64,000 nucleotides of DNA from Staphylococcus simiae (GTDB lineage: Bacteria; Bacillota; Bacilli; Staphylococcales; Staphylococcaceae). Shown here in pieces: positions 1 through 8,260 of this stretch; positions within the stretch are counted from its first letter, which is position 1; each line of letters opens with the position of its first letter. The DNA is taken from NCBI RefSeq assembly GCF_002902085.1, contig NZ_PPQR01000014.1, forward strand, positions 43,054-107,053. Reading direction: 5' to 3'. The translations under genes and the position numbers were made by a program. The notes under the pieces are model-generated. The model was given only the letters and a program-made list of their open reading frames with translations. It was not told the origin of the DNA and did no database searches.

Positions 1-503
1 CCTTTACGGCTATTTTTATTGGTACGGCTTTACCATTAGCAGGAACGATTGCAACTGGTGCCATTCATTTTACAGCCAATGAAGTGATTCCAATTGGTGG
101 TATGTTAGCTAATAATGGTTTGATTGCCATTAATCTAGCCTATCAAAACTTAAATCATGCCTTTGTAGAAGAAGGAACTGAAATCGAGTCTAAGCTATCA
201 TTAGCAGCAACACCTAAATTAGCATCTAAAGGTGCGATTCGCGAAAGTATTCGTTTGGCTATTGTGCCAACGATAGATTCAGTGAAAACATATGGTTTAG
301 TATCAATTCCTGGTATGATGACTGGTTTAATTATTGGTGGCGTGCCGCCATTACAAGCAATTAAATTCCAATTGTTAGTGGTCTTTATTCATACGACAGC
401 AACGATTATGTCAGCATTAATTGCGACCTATTTAAGTTATGGCCAATTCTTTAATGCTAGAGACCAACTGATTTCACGTAATACAGATGTTAAGGAATCA
501 TAA
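1..503 (+). CDS. fetB: FetB-family (UPF0014) ABC transporter permease, 5' end outside window
   Basis: Only the last ~166 residues are present; the reading frame is open from base 3, so the start lies before the window. The protein is very hydrophobic with about four membrane segments. The stretch LPLAGTIATGAIH, the tail LQAIKFQLLVVF and the following membrane helix match the YbbM/FetB permease family. Known members work with the ATPase FetA and are linked to iron export and oxidative-stress resistance in E. coli. The ATPase should lie just upstream, outside the window. The tail after the last helix is short and polar. A hairpin terminator follows at 559. Family assignment is fairly sure; the substrate is inferred from the family only. 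Confidence 0.8.
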   Translation, partial: FTAIFIGTALPLAGTIATGAIHFTANEVIPIGGMLANNGLIAINLAYQNLNHAFVEEGTEIESKLSLAATPKLASKGAIRESIRLAIVPTIDSVKTYGLVSIPGMMTGLIIGGVPPLQAIKFQLLVVFIHTTATIMSALIATYLSYGQFFNARDQLISRNTDVKES

Positions 504-558
504 TAGCGTATCGTTTTTTTGACATGGTTCTGAAGTGGTTTAATGATATGACAAGAAC

Positions 559-600
559 AAGCAGTTTGGAATGTTATCCAGACTGCTTTATTCTATCTTT
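559..600 (+). terminator. Intrinsic terminator after the fetB-like gene
   Basis: A 12-base stem (559-570 with 577-588, one G-T pair) closes a 6-base loop and is followed by a T-rich stretch. It ends transcription of the permease gene. Apart from this, the 504-741 gap holds only AT-rich sequence and the ribosome binding site (GGAGAAGGTG) of the next gene. Confidence 0.7.
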
Positions 601-741
601 AGATTGAATTTTTAAGCTCGATAGTGAAGTGGACGCCATTAGAAGAAGGGTTGATTATGAAAATACCTTGGTGGAATATTATAAAATAGTTAATTTTTAA
701 AGAATAACATTGCATTATATAAAATTGGAGAAGGTGATACG

Positions 742-1644
742 ATGTCTGATATTAAAGAAGGTTATATATTTCCTAAGCAGCCATTTGATTTCAATAAAAG
801 TGTGGCATTTTTAAAAGGTTTTAAGCCTGCTGACGATGAACAGGATATAACTAAACAGTCGCTAACTAAAGGTGTTCAAATAGCGCATCAAAATTTTGTG
901 TTTACCCTTAAATCTATAGGAAGTATCGACGCTCCAAAATTAGCATATACATTGTACTCTGAAGAAGATATCAATGATAAAGTTGAGCAGCATGTAGTAG
1001 CACGTCTTCGCTTCTTTTTGAGTATGGATGATGATTTAGAACATTTTTATAAACTGGGTAATAAAGATCCATTATTCAAACCAATTCTTGATGACTTGTA
1101 TGGCTATCATCAAGTGAAATTTCTCAGTGCTTTTGAAAATGCTTGCTGGGCGATATTATCAACAAGAGCGCCTATGCCTTTAGCTAAAAAAATGAAACAA
1201 AACTTCGCTAAAGCGTTTGGGGGTCAAATAGCATATAATAATAAAAGCTATATCGCGTTTCCACAAGCAACTAGCATTAAGCATATTTCTGTTGAAGATA
1301 TCGAACAGGTTATTCATAATCATCAAAAAGCGACTTATCTTAAAAATGTGATTGATTTCTTCGCACATGAAAATGGGTTTGATTTAGCTCAAGGGGATTA
1401 TGACGCAGTCAAAGATAAATTGCTGACTATAAAAGGCATTGGTAAGTGGAGTGCTACCTTCATTATGCTAAGAGGTCTTGGTTTTATGGAACATCTTCCT
1501 GATAATGAAAAAGTATTAAATGATAAAATTCAGGCGTTGTATCAATCAACTTCAATAGATATCCAAAGCGTCATTAACTATTATGGTGATGCCAAAGGGT
1601 ATTGGGTACATTATATTAGAGCATATGATGCTTTGAAATCGTGA
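742..1644 (+). CDS. HhH-GPD DNA glycosylase, AlkA-like 3-methyladenine glycosylase
   Basis: 300 residues, the size of E. coli AlkA (282). The helix-hairpin-helix is clear near residues 225-245 (LLTIKGIGKWSATFIMLRG), with the KGIGKWSA turn that binds DNA backbone. Family enzymes excise alkylated bases in base-excision repair. In AlkA the catalytic Asp238 is the second D of LPDD, just after this motif. Here the matching stretch reads LPDNEKV, so the acid position could be Asn, or the neighbouring Asp may serve because the connecting loop is one residue shorter. The start is an ATG with GGAGAAGGTG eight bases upstream. The gene stands alone, between two terminators. Fold sure; substrate and activity inferred. 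Confidence 0.8.
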   Translation: MSDIKEGYIFPKQPFDFNKSVAFLKGFKPADDEQDITKQSLTKGVQIAHQNFVFTLKSIGSIDAPKLAYTLYSEEDINDKVEQHVVARLRFFLSMDDDLEHFYKLGNKDPLFKPILDDLYGYHQVKFLSAFENACWAILSTRAPMPLAKKMKQNFAKAFGGQIAYNNKSYIAFPQATSIKHISVEDIEQVIHNHQKATYLKNVIDFFAHENGFDLAQGDYDAVKDKLLTIKGIGKWSATFIMLRGLGFMEHLPDNEKVLNDKIQALYQSTSIDIQSVINYYGDAKGYWVHYIRAYDALKS

Positions 1645-1698
1645 CATAATTATGTGTTAGGATTCAAGCGGTAACTTGGAATGAAGCTTTATAATCTG

Positions 1699-1732
1699 TA
1701 GCTTTCACAAAAGAAAGCTATGGATTTTTTAT
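1699..1732 (+). terminator. Intrinsic terminator after the glycosylase gene
   Basis: A perfect 8-base stem (TAGCTTTC at 1699-1706 with GAAAGCTA at 1713-1720) is followed by TGGATTTTTTA. It separates the glycosylase gene from the efflux gene downstream. The rest of 1645-1978 is AT-rich and holds the inverted repeat at 1911. Confidence 0.75.
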
Positions 1733-1910
1733 TTGAAGCGATAGTCACAGAGACATTAATGATTGGATTTTTAGTGAGCAGAGCGTAAGTTTAAGTCATT
1801 CAAAGGTGATAAATTGGGAGTACTTCATATTTAAAGTACTTTAATTTGCAATATTTTCAGTATAAAAATACAGAAATTGACTACTAAATGTTATATAATA
1901 GAACGGTTAT

Positions 1911-1935
1911 AAAAATATTAAAGACTAATATTTTT
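1911..1935. promoter_or_regulatory. Perfect 10-bp inverted repeat in the leader of the efflux gene
   Basis: AAAAATATTA (1911-1920) and TAATATTTTT (1926-1935) are exact reverse complements around a 5-base spacer. The repeat lies about 44 bases before the start codon of the downstream transporter and 11 bases after a TATAAT-like hexamer at 1894-1899. Position and symmetry suggest an operator for a local repressor or a leader hairpin. No regulator gene lies next to it, and no purine-riboswitch core is recognisable. Confidence 0.4.
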
Positions 1936-1978
1936 GGGAAATAAGTTATTAGCAAAATTTAAGAAAGGAGACGTAAAC

Positions 1979-3160
1979 ATGTCGATAATGCGTATTATTA
2001 CGTTTATTTTAAGTGTCTTTATTGTAGGTATGGTTGAAATGATGGTTGCAGGTATTATGAATTTGATGAGTCATGATTTACATGTTTCTGAAGCGGTTGT
2101 AGGTCAATTAGTGACGATGTATGCACTAACCTTTGCTATATGTGGACCGATATTAGTGAAGCTAACCAACCGTTTTGCTTCTAGACCTGTCTTATTATGG
2201 ACACTAGTTATTTTTATTATAGGAAATGGTATTATTGCTGTGTCACCAAACTTTACCATCCTAGTAATCGGACGAATCATTTCATCAGCAGCTGCGGCAT
2301 TAATCATTGTTAAAGTGTTAGCACTGACAGCGATGTTAACTGCTCCGAAAAATAGAGGTAAGATGATTGGTTTAGTATATACAGGGTTTAGTGGTGCTAA
2401 CGTGTTTGGTGTGCCAATTGGTACGATGATTGGAGATTTAGTAGGCTGGCGTTATACCTTTGTCTTTTTAGTTATTGTGAGTATTCTTGTAGGTGGATTG
2501 ATGACGATATTCTTACCTAAAGAACAAGAATTGTCTGCCGCACATATCAATCAAGCGCAACCGACATACGATAATAATGTGACATCTAAAATTTTAAGAC
2601 CAGCAGAGGTAGCGAAATATTTAATTATCACTTTCCTAGTATTAGTGGCTAATTCAGTATCATTTGTGTATATTAATCCGCTAATATTATCCAATGGTCA
2701 CGAGATGTCATTTGTCTCTATTGCGTTATTAGTTAATGGTGTTGCAGGAGTTATCGGAACATCATTGGGTGGTATTTTCTCTGATAAGTTAACTAGTAAA
2801 CGTTGGTTAATCATTTCTGTGTCTATTTTTATCATAATGATGTTGTTAATGAATATGTTATTGCCAGGATCAGGTATGTTATTAATTGGTTTATTTATTT
2901 GGAATATTATGCAATGGAGTACTAATCCTGCTGTACAAAGTGGTGTCATTGAACATGTTGAAGGAGATACAAGCCAAGTCATGAGTTGGAATATGTCTAG
3001 CTTGAATGCAGGTATTGGTGTCGGTGGTATCGTTGGTGGATTAGTGATATCTAATATCTCAGTACAAGCAGTAACGTATACAAGTGCCATTATTGGCGCA
3101 TTAGGTTTAATTGTTATTTTCACTTTGAAAAACAATCACTATGCTAAAAAATATAATTGA
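1979..3160 (+). CDS. MFS efflux transporter, DHA1 family (PbuE/AraJ-like)
   Basis: 393 residues with about 12 membrane helices. The start chosen is the ATG at 1979 because AAGGAG lies seven bases before it; an earlier in-frame ATG at 1934 has no binding site. The N-terminus (FIVGMVEMMVAGIMNLMS) and the loop GWRYTFVFL are typical of drug:H+ antiporter-1 proteins. The arrangement resembles the B. subtilis purine efflux pump PbuE and sugar-efflux proteins of the AraJ type. It would export small molecules with the proton gradient. The substrate cannot be read from the sequence. It is monocistronic, with a terminator at 3210 and an inverted repeat before it. Confidence 0.8.
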   Translation: MSIMRIITFILSVFIVGMVEMMVAGIMNLMSHDLHVSEAVVGQLVTMYALTFAICGPILVKLTNRFASRPVLLWTLVIFIIGNGIIAVSPNFTILVIGRIISSAAAALIIVKVLALTAMLTAPKNRGKMIGLVYTGFSGANVFGVPIGTMIGDLVGWRYTFVFLVIVSILVGGLMTIFLPKEQELSAAHINQAQPTYDNNVTSKILRPAEVAKYLIITFLVLVANSVSFVYINPLILSNGHEMSFVSIALLVNGVAGVIGTSLGGIFSDKLTSKRWLIISVSIFIIMMLLMNMLLPGSGMLLIGLFIWNIMQWSTNPAVQSGVIEHVEGDTSQVMSWNMSSLNAGIGVGGIVGGLVISNISVQAVTYTSAIIGALGLIVIFTLKNNHYAKKYN

Positions 3161-3209
3161 GTTAATGTCTTCGATACGGCACACTACAACAAACATGATA
3201 ATAAAATTA

Positions 3210-3262
3210 AAGTCCTCTATAAAGATGAGTAATACATGCTCATTTTGTAGAGAACTTTTGTG
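3210..3262 (+). terminator. Intrinsic terminator (intact form of the hairpin repeated at 3670)
   Basis: The left arm (3210-3229) and right arm (3239-3257) pair over ~19 bases around the loop TAATACATG, followed by TTTTG. The same two arms recur at 3669-3866, where a ~160 bp repeat element occupies the loop. Confidence 0.75.
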
Positions 3263-3265
3263 TAG

Positions 3266-3295
3266 TTGAATAAAATATTTGATATATATTATAAT
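3266..3295 (+). promoter_or_regulatory. Promoter for the orphan antitoxin gene
   Basis: TTGAAT at 3266-3271 and TATAAT at 3290-3295 are 18 bases apart and lie about 30 bases before the antitoxin start codon. The match to the housekeeping sigma factor pattern is good. Confidence 0.55.
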
Positions 3296-3324
3296 AATTG
3301 CACTTAATGTAGGAGGTTAGTCTG

Positions 3325-3582
3325 ATGAACATTACTACACCCACTGATGCTTGGAAAGACTTTTATCAATTATTAAAAGATGTAAATAACAATCATGAAC
3401 CGGTTTTTATAAATGGGAAAAATAAAAAGAATAATGCAGTAATTGTTAGTCAAGAAGATTGGAATAGTATTCAAGAAACGATGTATCTTGAAGTGACAGG
3501 AACAATGGATAAAGTCAGAGAAAGAGAAAAAGACAATTCTGGTACAAGTAATATAGATGATATAGACTGGAATCAATTGTAA
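3325..3582 (+). CDS. Axe/YefM (Phd)-family antitoxin without a partner toxin gene
   Basis: 85 residues. The N-terminal PTDAWKDFYQLLKDVN and VIVSQEDWNSIQET segments are the DNA-binding Phd/YefM fold. The C-terminal tail (GTMDKVREREKDNSGT..DIDW) is the toxin-wrapping region seen in staphylococcal Axe proteins. Such antitoxins normally neutralise a RelE/YoeB-type mRNA interferase (Txe) encoded immediately downstream, often with an overlapping start. Here an overlapping ATG is present at the stop codon (TAATG), but that frame closes after three codons, and no RelE-like frame follows before the repeat at 3688. The toxin therefore appears to be lost. The start ATG has AGGAGG about nine bases upstream. 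The protein may still regulate its own promoter. Confidence 0.85.
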   Translation: MNITTPTDAWKDFYQLLKDVNNNHEPVFINGKNKKNNAVIVSQEDWNSIQETMYLEVTGTMDKVREREKDNSGTSNIDDIDWNQL

Positions 3583-3668
3583 TGACAGAATAAATTAGTG
3601 ATTTTTTGAGTGATTATAGTTTTTGAATGTATGATTTATCATAAAGTAATAGATGCGAAATAAAATAG

Positions 3669-3866
3669 AAGTCCTCTATAAAGTGATGAGTCTGGGACAA
3701 AAGAGTTTCCGCTTAAATTCAAGCATTTGGCAGTAACTGTCTGTTTTGTAAAATGTTGATAAATCAACGTTTTACAAACCTAGTCAGTCTTGCCGGGGTG
3801 GGAGTACGAAATAAATTTTATTAAAAATTTATTTCGTACTCCCACTCTCATTTTGTAGAGGACTTT
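3669..3866. terminator. Bidirectional terminator hairpin whose loop is filled by repeat copy A
   Basis: The arms at 3669-3690 and 3847-3866 pair as in the intact hairpin at 3210-3257 and end in TTTTA. Between them lies the whole repeat element at 3688-3849. It sits between the antitoxin gene and the oppositely oriented esterase gene, whose stop codon touches the right arm. Confidence 0.6.
3688..3849. repeat. ~160 bp structured intergenic repeat, copy A
   Basis: It begins GAGTCTGGGACA and ends in GTACTCCCACTC. Landmarks shared with the other copies are GCATTTGGCAGTAACTGTCTG, a ~15-base stem with a 2-base loop (3746-3760 with 3763-3777), CCTAGTCAGTCTTGCCGGGGTGGG, and a terminal hairpin of GAAATAAATTTT with its complement. 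In this copy the terminal hairpin is extended to GGGAGTAC/GTACTCCC and is perfect. The other copies are at 11900, 28444 (truncated), 31210 and 45703. No protein is encoded. Confidence 0.85.
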
Positions 3867-5212
3867 TACATATAAATATGGCGATTGTTGTTAGTGTATC
3901 GAGGCCAAGGCATAGTACCAGAATATGCAAATTGGACTAAATCACGTTGCATGCGCAGACTCAAGTGACGAATAGGTTCAGTGACAGTGATATGATGTGC
4001 TGTTAATATTTGCAGGTTTCCGAACCAAAATATCATATCTAATATATGGTAAGCACTGGCGAATAACGAATTACATTGATCATACCAAGCAAATTCAGCC
4101 AACCATAATTCTGATTGTTTGACTGATAATTGTGATAAAAACTGTTGTGCAGGATATTTAAAATACCAGTTAGTGATCGCTTGTGACTGTTGTTTGGCAG
4201 ATGTAACATGGTTTGCTTCTACGGTAATATCATTTAATGCCATTACTTCTACAAAGCGTTGAGGTGATAACTTTTTATGTTCATTTTTAATATAAATATC
4301 ACCTTCATCAGTCGTATAACCAACAACAATAGGGTGAGTAGAAGTCGTTTGTTCTGAGATGTCTGTAGTTTGAATAGGGGCATATATCAATTCTAAGCCT
4401 TTAGATTTGCCATGAAGTTCATCCATGTTGTCCATTAACATTAATATATTAGCGGTTGTTAATTGTTGGACATCTGTTATATTTAACTGCTGTCTCATGA
4501 GCTGTCTAAATTGCTGAGCTTTAAATTGGGCTTGTTCAATCGTGTCTAGCCTCAAAGTACCACTTAATAATATAGCTTTATGATACAAATTATTAACTTG
4601 AGGCATTCGCATCAACGCCATGATACTCATACTCCCCGCAGACTGCCCCATCAAAGTGACATTGTTAGGGTCTCCGCCAAAAGATGCAATGTTACGCTTG
4701 ACCCATTTTAAAACATTAATTTGATCAGACAAGCCATTATTACTATGGTAAGCGCTATCGAAGTGTGACCAGTCAAGAAATCCTAACGCGCCTAAGCGAT
4801 AATTGAAAGTTATGATAATGATATCGTGATTGTCAACGACATGTTCAGGATTATATAGTTCTGCACTACCATGACCGTTAACAAAGCTACCGCCATAAAA
4901 ATAAATAATAACTGGCTTGTTAGTCTTGTGATTGTGTTGCTTCCATATATTTAAATGTAAACAATCTTCATTTTGTGTAATGGTCGTTTGTGACTGTGAT
5001 GAGAAAAATGTTTCTAATTTATTATATGGTTGTGGTGGGATAGCTTTAAAATTTGTCGCATCAATAGCGTCATTCCAATATTTAAGTAATTTTGAATGTT
5101 TGAAGCGCTGTTCGTTAATAGGAGGATGGGCATAAGGGATGCCTAAAAAGATGTCTAAATTATCTTTAGTAAAACCATAGATAAGACCACCTTGAGTAGT
5201 TATTTCAACCAT
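3866..5212 (-). CDS. Type-B carboxylesterase (para-nitrobenzyl esterase-like)
   Basis: 448 residues with an alpha/beta-hydrolase fold of the carboxylesterase type B family. Visible landmarks are the oxyanion-hole loop YGGSFVNGHG (about 106-115), the nucleophile elbow GQSAG with Ser191, the acid region TTDEGDIY, and a late His in SAYHILDMIFWFG. GQSAG replaces the commoner GESAG. Members hydrolyse esters of short or aromatic acids; the natural substrate is unknown. No signal peptide is visible, so the enzyme should be cytoplasmic. It starts with ATG behind AAAGGAGTGATTGT. It is convergent with the antitoxin gene, and its stop codon overlaps the terminator arm. Confidence 0.85.
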   Translation of the reverse strand: MVEITTQGGLIYGFTKDNLDIFLGIPYAHPPINEQRFKHSKLLKYWNDAIDATNFKAIPPQPYNKLETFFSSQSQTTITQNEDCLHLNIWKQHNHKTNKPVIIYFYGGSFVNGHGSAELYNPEHVVDNHDIIIITFNYRLGALGFLDWSHFDSAYHSNNGLSDQINVLKWVKRNIASFGGDPNNVTLMGQSAGSMSIMALMRMPQVNNLYHKAILLSGTLRLDTIEQAQFKAQQFRQLMRQQLNITDVQQLTTANILMLMDNMDELHGKSKGLELIYAPIQTTDISEQTTSTHPIVVGYTTDEGDIYIKNEHKKLSPQRFVEVMALNDITVEANHVTSAKQQSQAITNWYFKYPAQQFLSQLSVKQSELWLAEFAWYDQCNSLFASAYHILDMIFWFGNLQILTAHHITVTEPIRHLSLRMQRDLVQFAYSGTMPWPRYTNNNRHIYM

Positions 5213-5264
5213 ACAATCACTCCTTTACTATTATCATATCATCTTTCAATTCACTTTTTGTTGT

Positions 5265-5328
5265 AAGAAAATATGAAAAAGGAGTGAAGCTACGTCATCA
5301 GTATAAAATGATGTCGTAACGTCACTCC
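5265..5328 (-). terminator. Terminator for the aspartate symporter gene
   Basis: Arms AGGAGTGA (from 5279) and TCACTCCT (to 5328) with further internal pairing form a long imperfect hairpin. Read on the minus strand it is followed by TTTTTCATATTTT. It lies between the symporter stop and the esterase start. Confidence 0.6.
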
Positions 5329-5406
5329 TGTAAGTCGTTCAGTCAATCTCTGCCATCTGATATAGAAGATGTTTTAACGGTAAAACGTAGTTAATTATAA
5401 ACGTTG

Positions 5407-7044
5407 TTAGTTATTATTATTTTCTTCATTTAATGTTTCAGTCATTTTAGTATTAATACGTTTGGCTCTTCTGAAATAAATACTTTCAAATGAACTTGAT
5501 GTACCAATTAAATAGAAAATAATGGCGATGACAGTGATGACGATAAAGTCATATGGATAATGAATCCAGTTTAAGCCGTTAAATTCTTTACTACCTATAA
5601 ATGATAACAATGATAGGACGATTAAGTAGACAATAATCCATAAGCTACCACCAATTTGTTTCTTCGTGTTACGCCAATTCATACGATATTCATAGAAGAA
5701 ATAAATAGGTAAACCAAGAATAATAATCAAAATGACTTCGGCAGTTGTCGGCCACATCGCCCAATAAATGGCTAAAGAGGCTAAGACAAATGATAATGGT
5801 GCCATAAATTTTAAAATTTTCGCTCGGAATGGACGTGTCATTTTAGGTCCCATTTTACGTAATGCAATTACTGTGGTTGGTCCTGTTAAATAAGCCACTA
5901 ATGTCGCAGTGGAAATTACTGCTGCTAGCGTTCCCCAATCTCTAAATAATGTAACCATTAACATACTGATAATGGCATTAAAGATAATGGCAACACGTGG
6001 AATATTATATTTATGATTAATTTTTCCTAAAAACTTAGGAATGTGTCCATTTTTTTCCATTGCTTGTAGTACACGACCAGTTACAGCTACGAATGATACG
6101 CCTGTACCAAACGGTGATACAACAGCTTCGATATAAAGTAAAATTGCCAGCCAATTAATACCTAATAAAATAGCCATATCTGCAAATGGAGAGTTGAAAT
6201 TAATACCACTCCAACCGCCATGTGCATGTAACATAGATGCTGGCATTGAAGTAATAAATGTACTTTGCAAAATAATATATAAGATAGCACTTAATGATAA
6301 TGAAATCACAATGCCACGGGCGATATTCTTTTCAGGATGTTTAATCTCAGAACCCATATTAATAATCGTTTGGAATGAGTTGAATGAGAAGATAATTCCT
6401 GAAGCAGTTGTAGCTGCAAAAATTGGTGCACTACCATAAGGCATAAATGTACTAGTTGAATGTCCATAATTGGATGTGTCGAAACCAGATAACATTAACA
6501 TTATGATCGTTAATGTCGGAACACCAAGTTTGAAGAATGAAATTAAGCTTGTGAATGATGTTAATAATTTAACTGACCAGTAATTTAATAATGAAAAAAT
6601 AATGATAATAACATAAACGGCTAATAATCCTATGGTACTGATAGAGCCGTTATGCATGAGATGTGCCATTGGTTTAGCCCAACTCCATGGCCATGAACTC
6701 ATATATTGTACTGCCGAAACAGCTTCTATAGGTATGATTGTAACTAAAGATACCCAGTTAGCCCATGCTGCAATGAATCCTAATAAAGAGCCGTGAGTAT
6801 ATTGTGCATAGTTACTCATACCTCCAGATTGCGGGAACATTGTACCGATTTCAATATAGTTATAGGCTATCGTTCCTATAACAAGAAACCCTATAATCCA
6901 AGATATGATTGCTGCTGGACCAGCAATGGATGATGCTTCCCACGCACCGAATAACCAACCAGAACCAATTAGTGATCCTAGTCCTAATAATACTAATTGG
7001 GAGAGATTGATTTTATCGTTATTTGATTGTTGTTCTTTGCTCAT
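5407..7044 (-). CDS. APC-superfamily amino acid permease, aspartate-proton symporter type
   Basis: 545 residues with 12-14 membrane helices. The start region LGLGSLIGSGWLFGAWEASSIAGP is the APC transporter signature with the substrate-binding GSLIGSG turn in helix 1. It resembles B. subtilis YveA, described as an aspartate-proton symporter. The C-terminal ~35 residues are polar and cytoplasmic. The gene begins with ATG behind AAGGAG and is single, with a terminator downstream. It should import acidic or related amino acids by proton symport at the membrane. The family is sure; aspartate specificity is inferred from similarity to YveA. Confidence 0.8.
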   Translation of the reverse strand: MSKEQQSNNDKINLSQLVLLGLGSLIGSGWLFGAWEASSIAGPAAIISWIIGFLVIGTIAYNYIEIGTMFPQSGGMSNYAQYTHGSLLGFIAAWANWVSLVTIIPIEAVSAVQYMSSWPWSWAKPMAHLMHNGSISTIGLLAVYVIIIIFSLLNYWSVKLLTSFTSLISFFKLGVPTLTIIMLMLSGFDTSNYGHSTSTFMPYGSAPIFAATTASGIIFSFNSFQTIINMGSEIKHPEKNIARGIVISLSLSAILYIILQSTFITSMPASMLHAHGGWSGINFNSPFADMAILLGINWLAILLYIEAVVSPFGTGVSFVAVTGRVLQAMEKNGHIPKFLGKINHKYNIPRVAIIFNAIISMLMVTLFRDWGTLAAVISTATLVAYLTGPTTVIALRKMGPKMTRPFRAKILKFMAPLSFVLASLAIYWAMWPTTAEVILIIILGLPIYFFYEYRMNWRNTKKQIGGSLWIIVYLIVLSLLSFIGSKEFNGLNWIHYPYDFIVITVIAIIFYLIGTSSSFESIYFRRAKRINTKMTETLNEENNNN

Positions 7045-7224
7045 AAATACTCCTTCAGTTTCCCCTTTAATTCGAAAAAATAATATGTGACAATTATACG
7101 CTTATAGCATGAATAGTCAATATAATTTAATGTGTCTTTGCAATAAAACGGATTAAATTAGTTTTTTAAAATAAATAATTATATAATAAAGATAATTTAA
7201 GAGATGGAAAGTGGAGTGACGCAT

Positions 7225-7821
7225 ATGTCAGAAAAAATATCTAACCAACAAGTAGAAGCATTTTTGCAACAAGACAGCCAATGGCAACAAGAATATCAAT
7301 ATTTACGACAATTGATTTTTGAACAAACTGAACTCGAAGAAACATATAAATGGATGCATCCTTGTTACACACTTAATAATAAAAATGTAGTTCTTATTCA
7401 TGGTTTTAAAAATTATGTAGCATTATTATTTCATAAAGGTGCTATTTTAGATGACCAGTATCAGACGCTAATTCAGCAGACTGAAAAAGTTCAAGCAGCT
7501 AGACAATTACGTTTTACAAGTTTAGACGAAATCAAGGACCGTACTGCTGAAATTAAGTATTATTTAGAGCAAGCGATTGAAGTTGAAAAAGCTGGTAAAA
7601 AAGTAGAAATGAAAAAAACAGAAGATTACAGTATACCTAAAGAATTAGAAGAAACCTTTGAAGCAATGCCACAACTTGAATCATCATTTTATAAACTGAC
7701 ACCAGGTAGACAACGTCAATATATTCATCACATTTCACAAGCGAAGCGCAGTGAAACAAGAAAAAAACGTGTTGAAAAATATATCGATCAAATTTTAGCA
7801 GGTAAAGGTATGCACGATTAA
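7225..7821 (+). CDS. YdeI-family protein (DUF1801 / OmdA-type)
   Basis: 198 residues from the ATG at 7225, chosen over the ATG at 7204 because GGAG stands nine bases before it and the length then equals that of B. subtilis YdeI. The N-terminal half (EETYKWMHPCYTLNNKNVVLIHGFKNYVALLFHKGA) is the DUF1801 fold. The C-terminal LTPGRQRQYIHHISQAK..R..RVEKYIDQI is the bacteriocin-protection/OmdA segment shared by the family. No enzymatic residues are known for these proteins. Function unknown; cytoplasmic by composition. Single gene with no clear terminator after it. Confidence 0.8.
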   Translation: MSEKISNQQVEAFLQQDSQWQQEYQYLRQLIFEQTELEETYKWMHPCYTLNNKNVVLIHGFKNYVALLFHKGAILDDQYQTLIQQTEKVQAARQLRFTSLDEIKDRTAEIKYYLEQAIEVEKAGKKVEMKKTEDYSIPKELEETFEAMPQLESSFYKLTPGRQRQYIHHISQAKRSETRKKRVEKYIDQILAGKGMHD

Positions 7822-8160
7822 TCATTGATAAACATTTAGTGCTGAACTACGCGCACTATTTCAGAAATTAAACATTTGTATTAGTCTTTTTACACGATTG
7901 ACATTATTTTATGAAAAATAAATGAATTTTATTTTTAAATAAAATAGTGTTTAGAAAATATGAAATAGTGATTTAGTTGCCAAAGGTGAAATAATACTGT
8001 TTAATATGATTATATAGAGTATGTTAGTTCTAAATGTCGAATATAAAGATGTTACATCAAAGTATGAGGACATCCTTTAACATACAATTGATCCGCTAAC
8101 TTTGAAACATCTTCATATACAAAAATTAAAATTCTACATAACCAAGGCCAAAGTGTGCAC

Positions 8161-8195
8161 TTGTTTAACTTATGACTCTATTTGTTTAACATATG
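8161..8195 (+). promoter_or_regulatory. Direct repeat upstream of the opuC operon
   Basis: TTGTTTAACTTATG (8161-8174) and TTGTTTAACATATG (8182-8195) differ at one base. Their starts are 21 bases apart, two helical turns, which fits a protein bound twice on one face of the DNA. The pair lies ~65 bases before opuCA. The rest of the 439-base gap (7822-8260) is AT-rich, with no gene I can support. Confidence 0.4.
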
Positions 8196-8260
8196 CTGTT
8201 TTGGTCTTTTTTATTTGTATATGTGTTGACATATTTTAGTACGCGAAAGGGGAAACGAAG

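Noticed and set aside
1645..1978. Purine riboswitch before the PbuE-like transporter
   Set aside because: No three-way-junction core with conserved loops is present; only a simple inverted repeat was found.
3688..3849. The ~160 bp repeat as an insertion sequence
   Set aside because: It has no transposase frame and is far too short. It could be a MITE or a structured RNA, and is listed as repeat.
8021..8080. Short open frame of 19 codons upstream of opuCA
   Set aside because: No ribosome binding site, no recognisable composition and too short to separate from chance.
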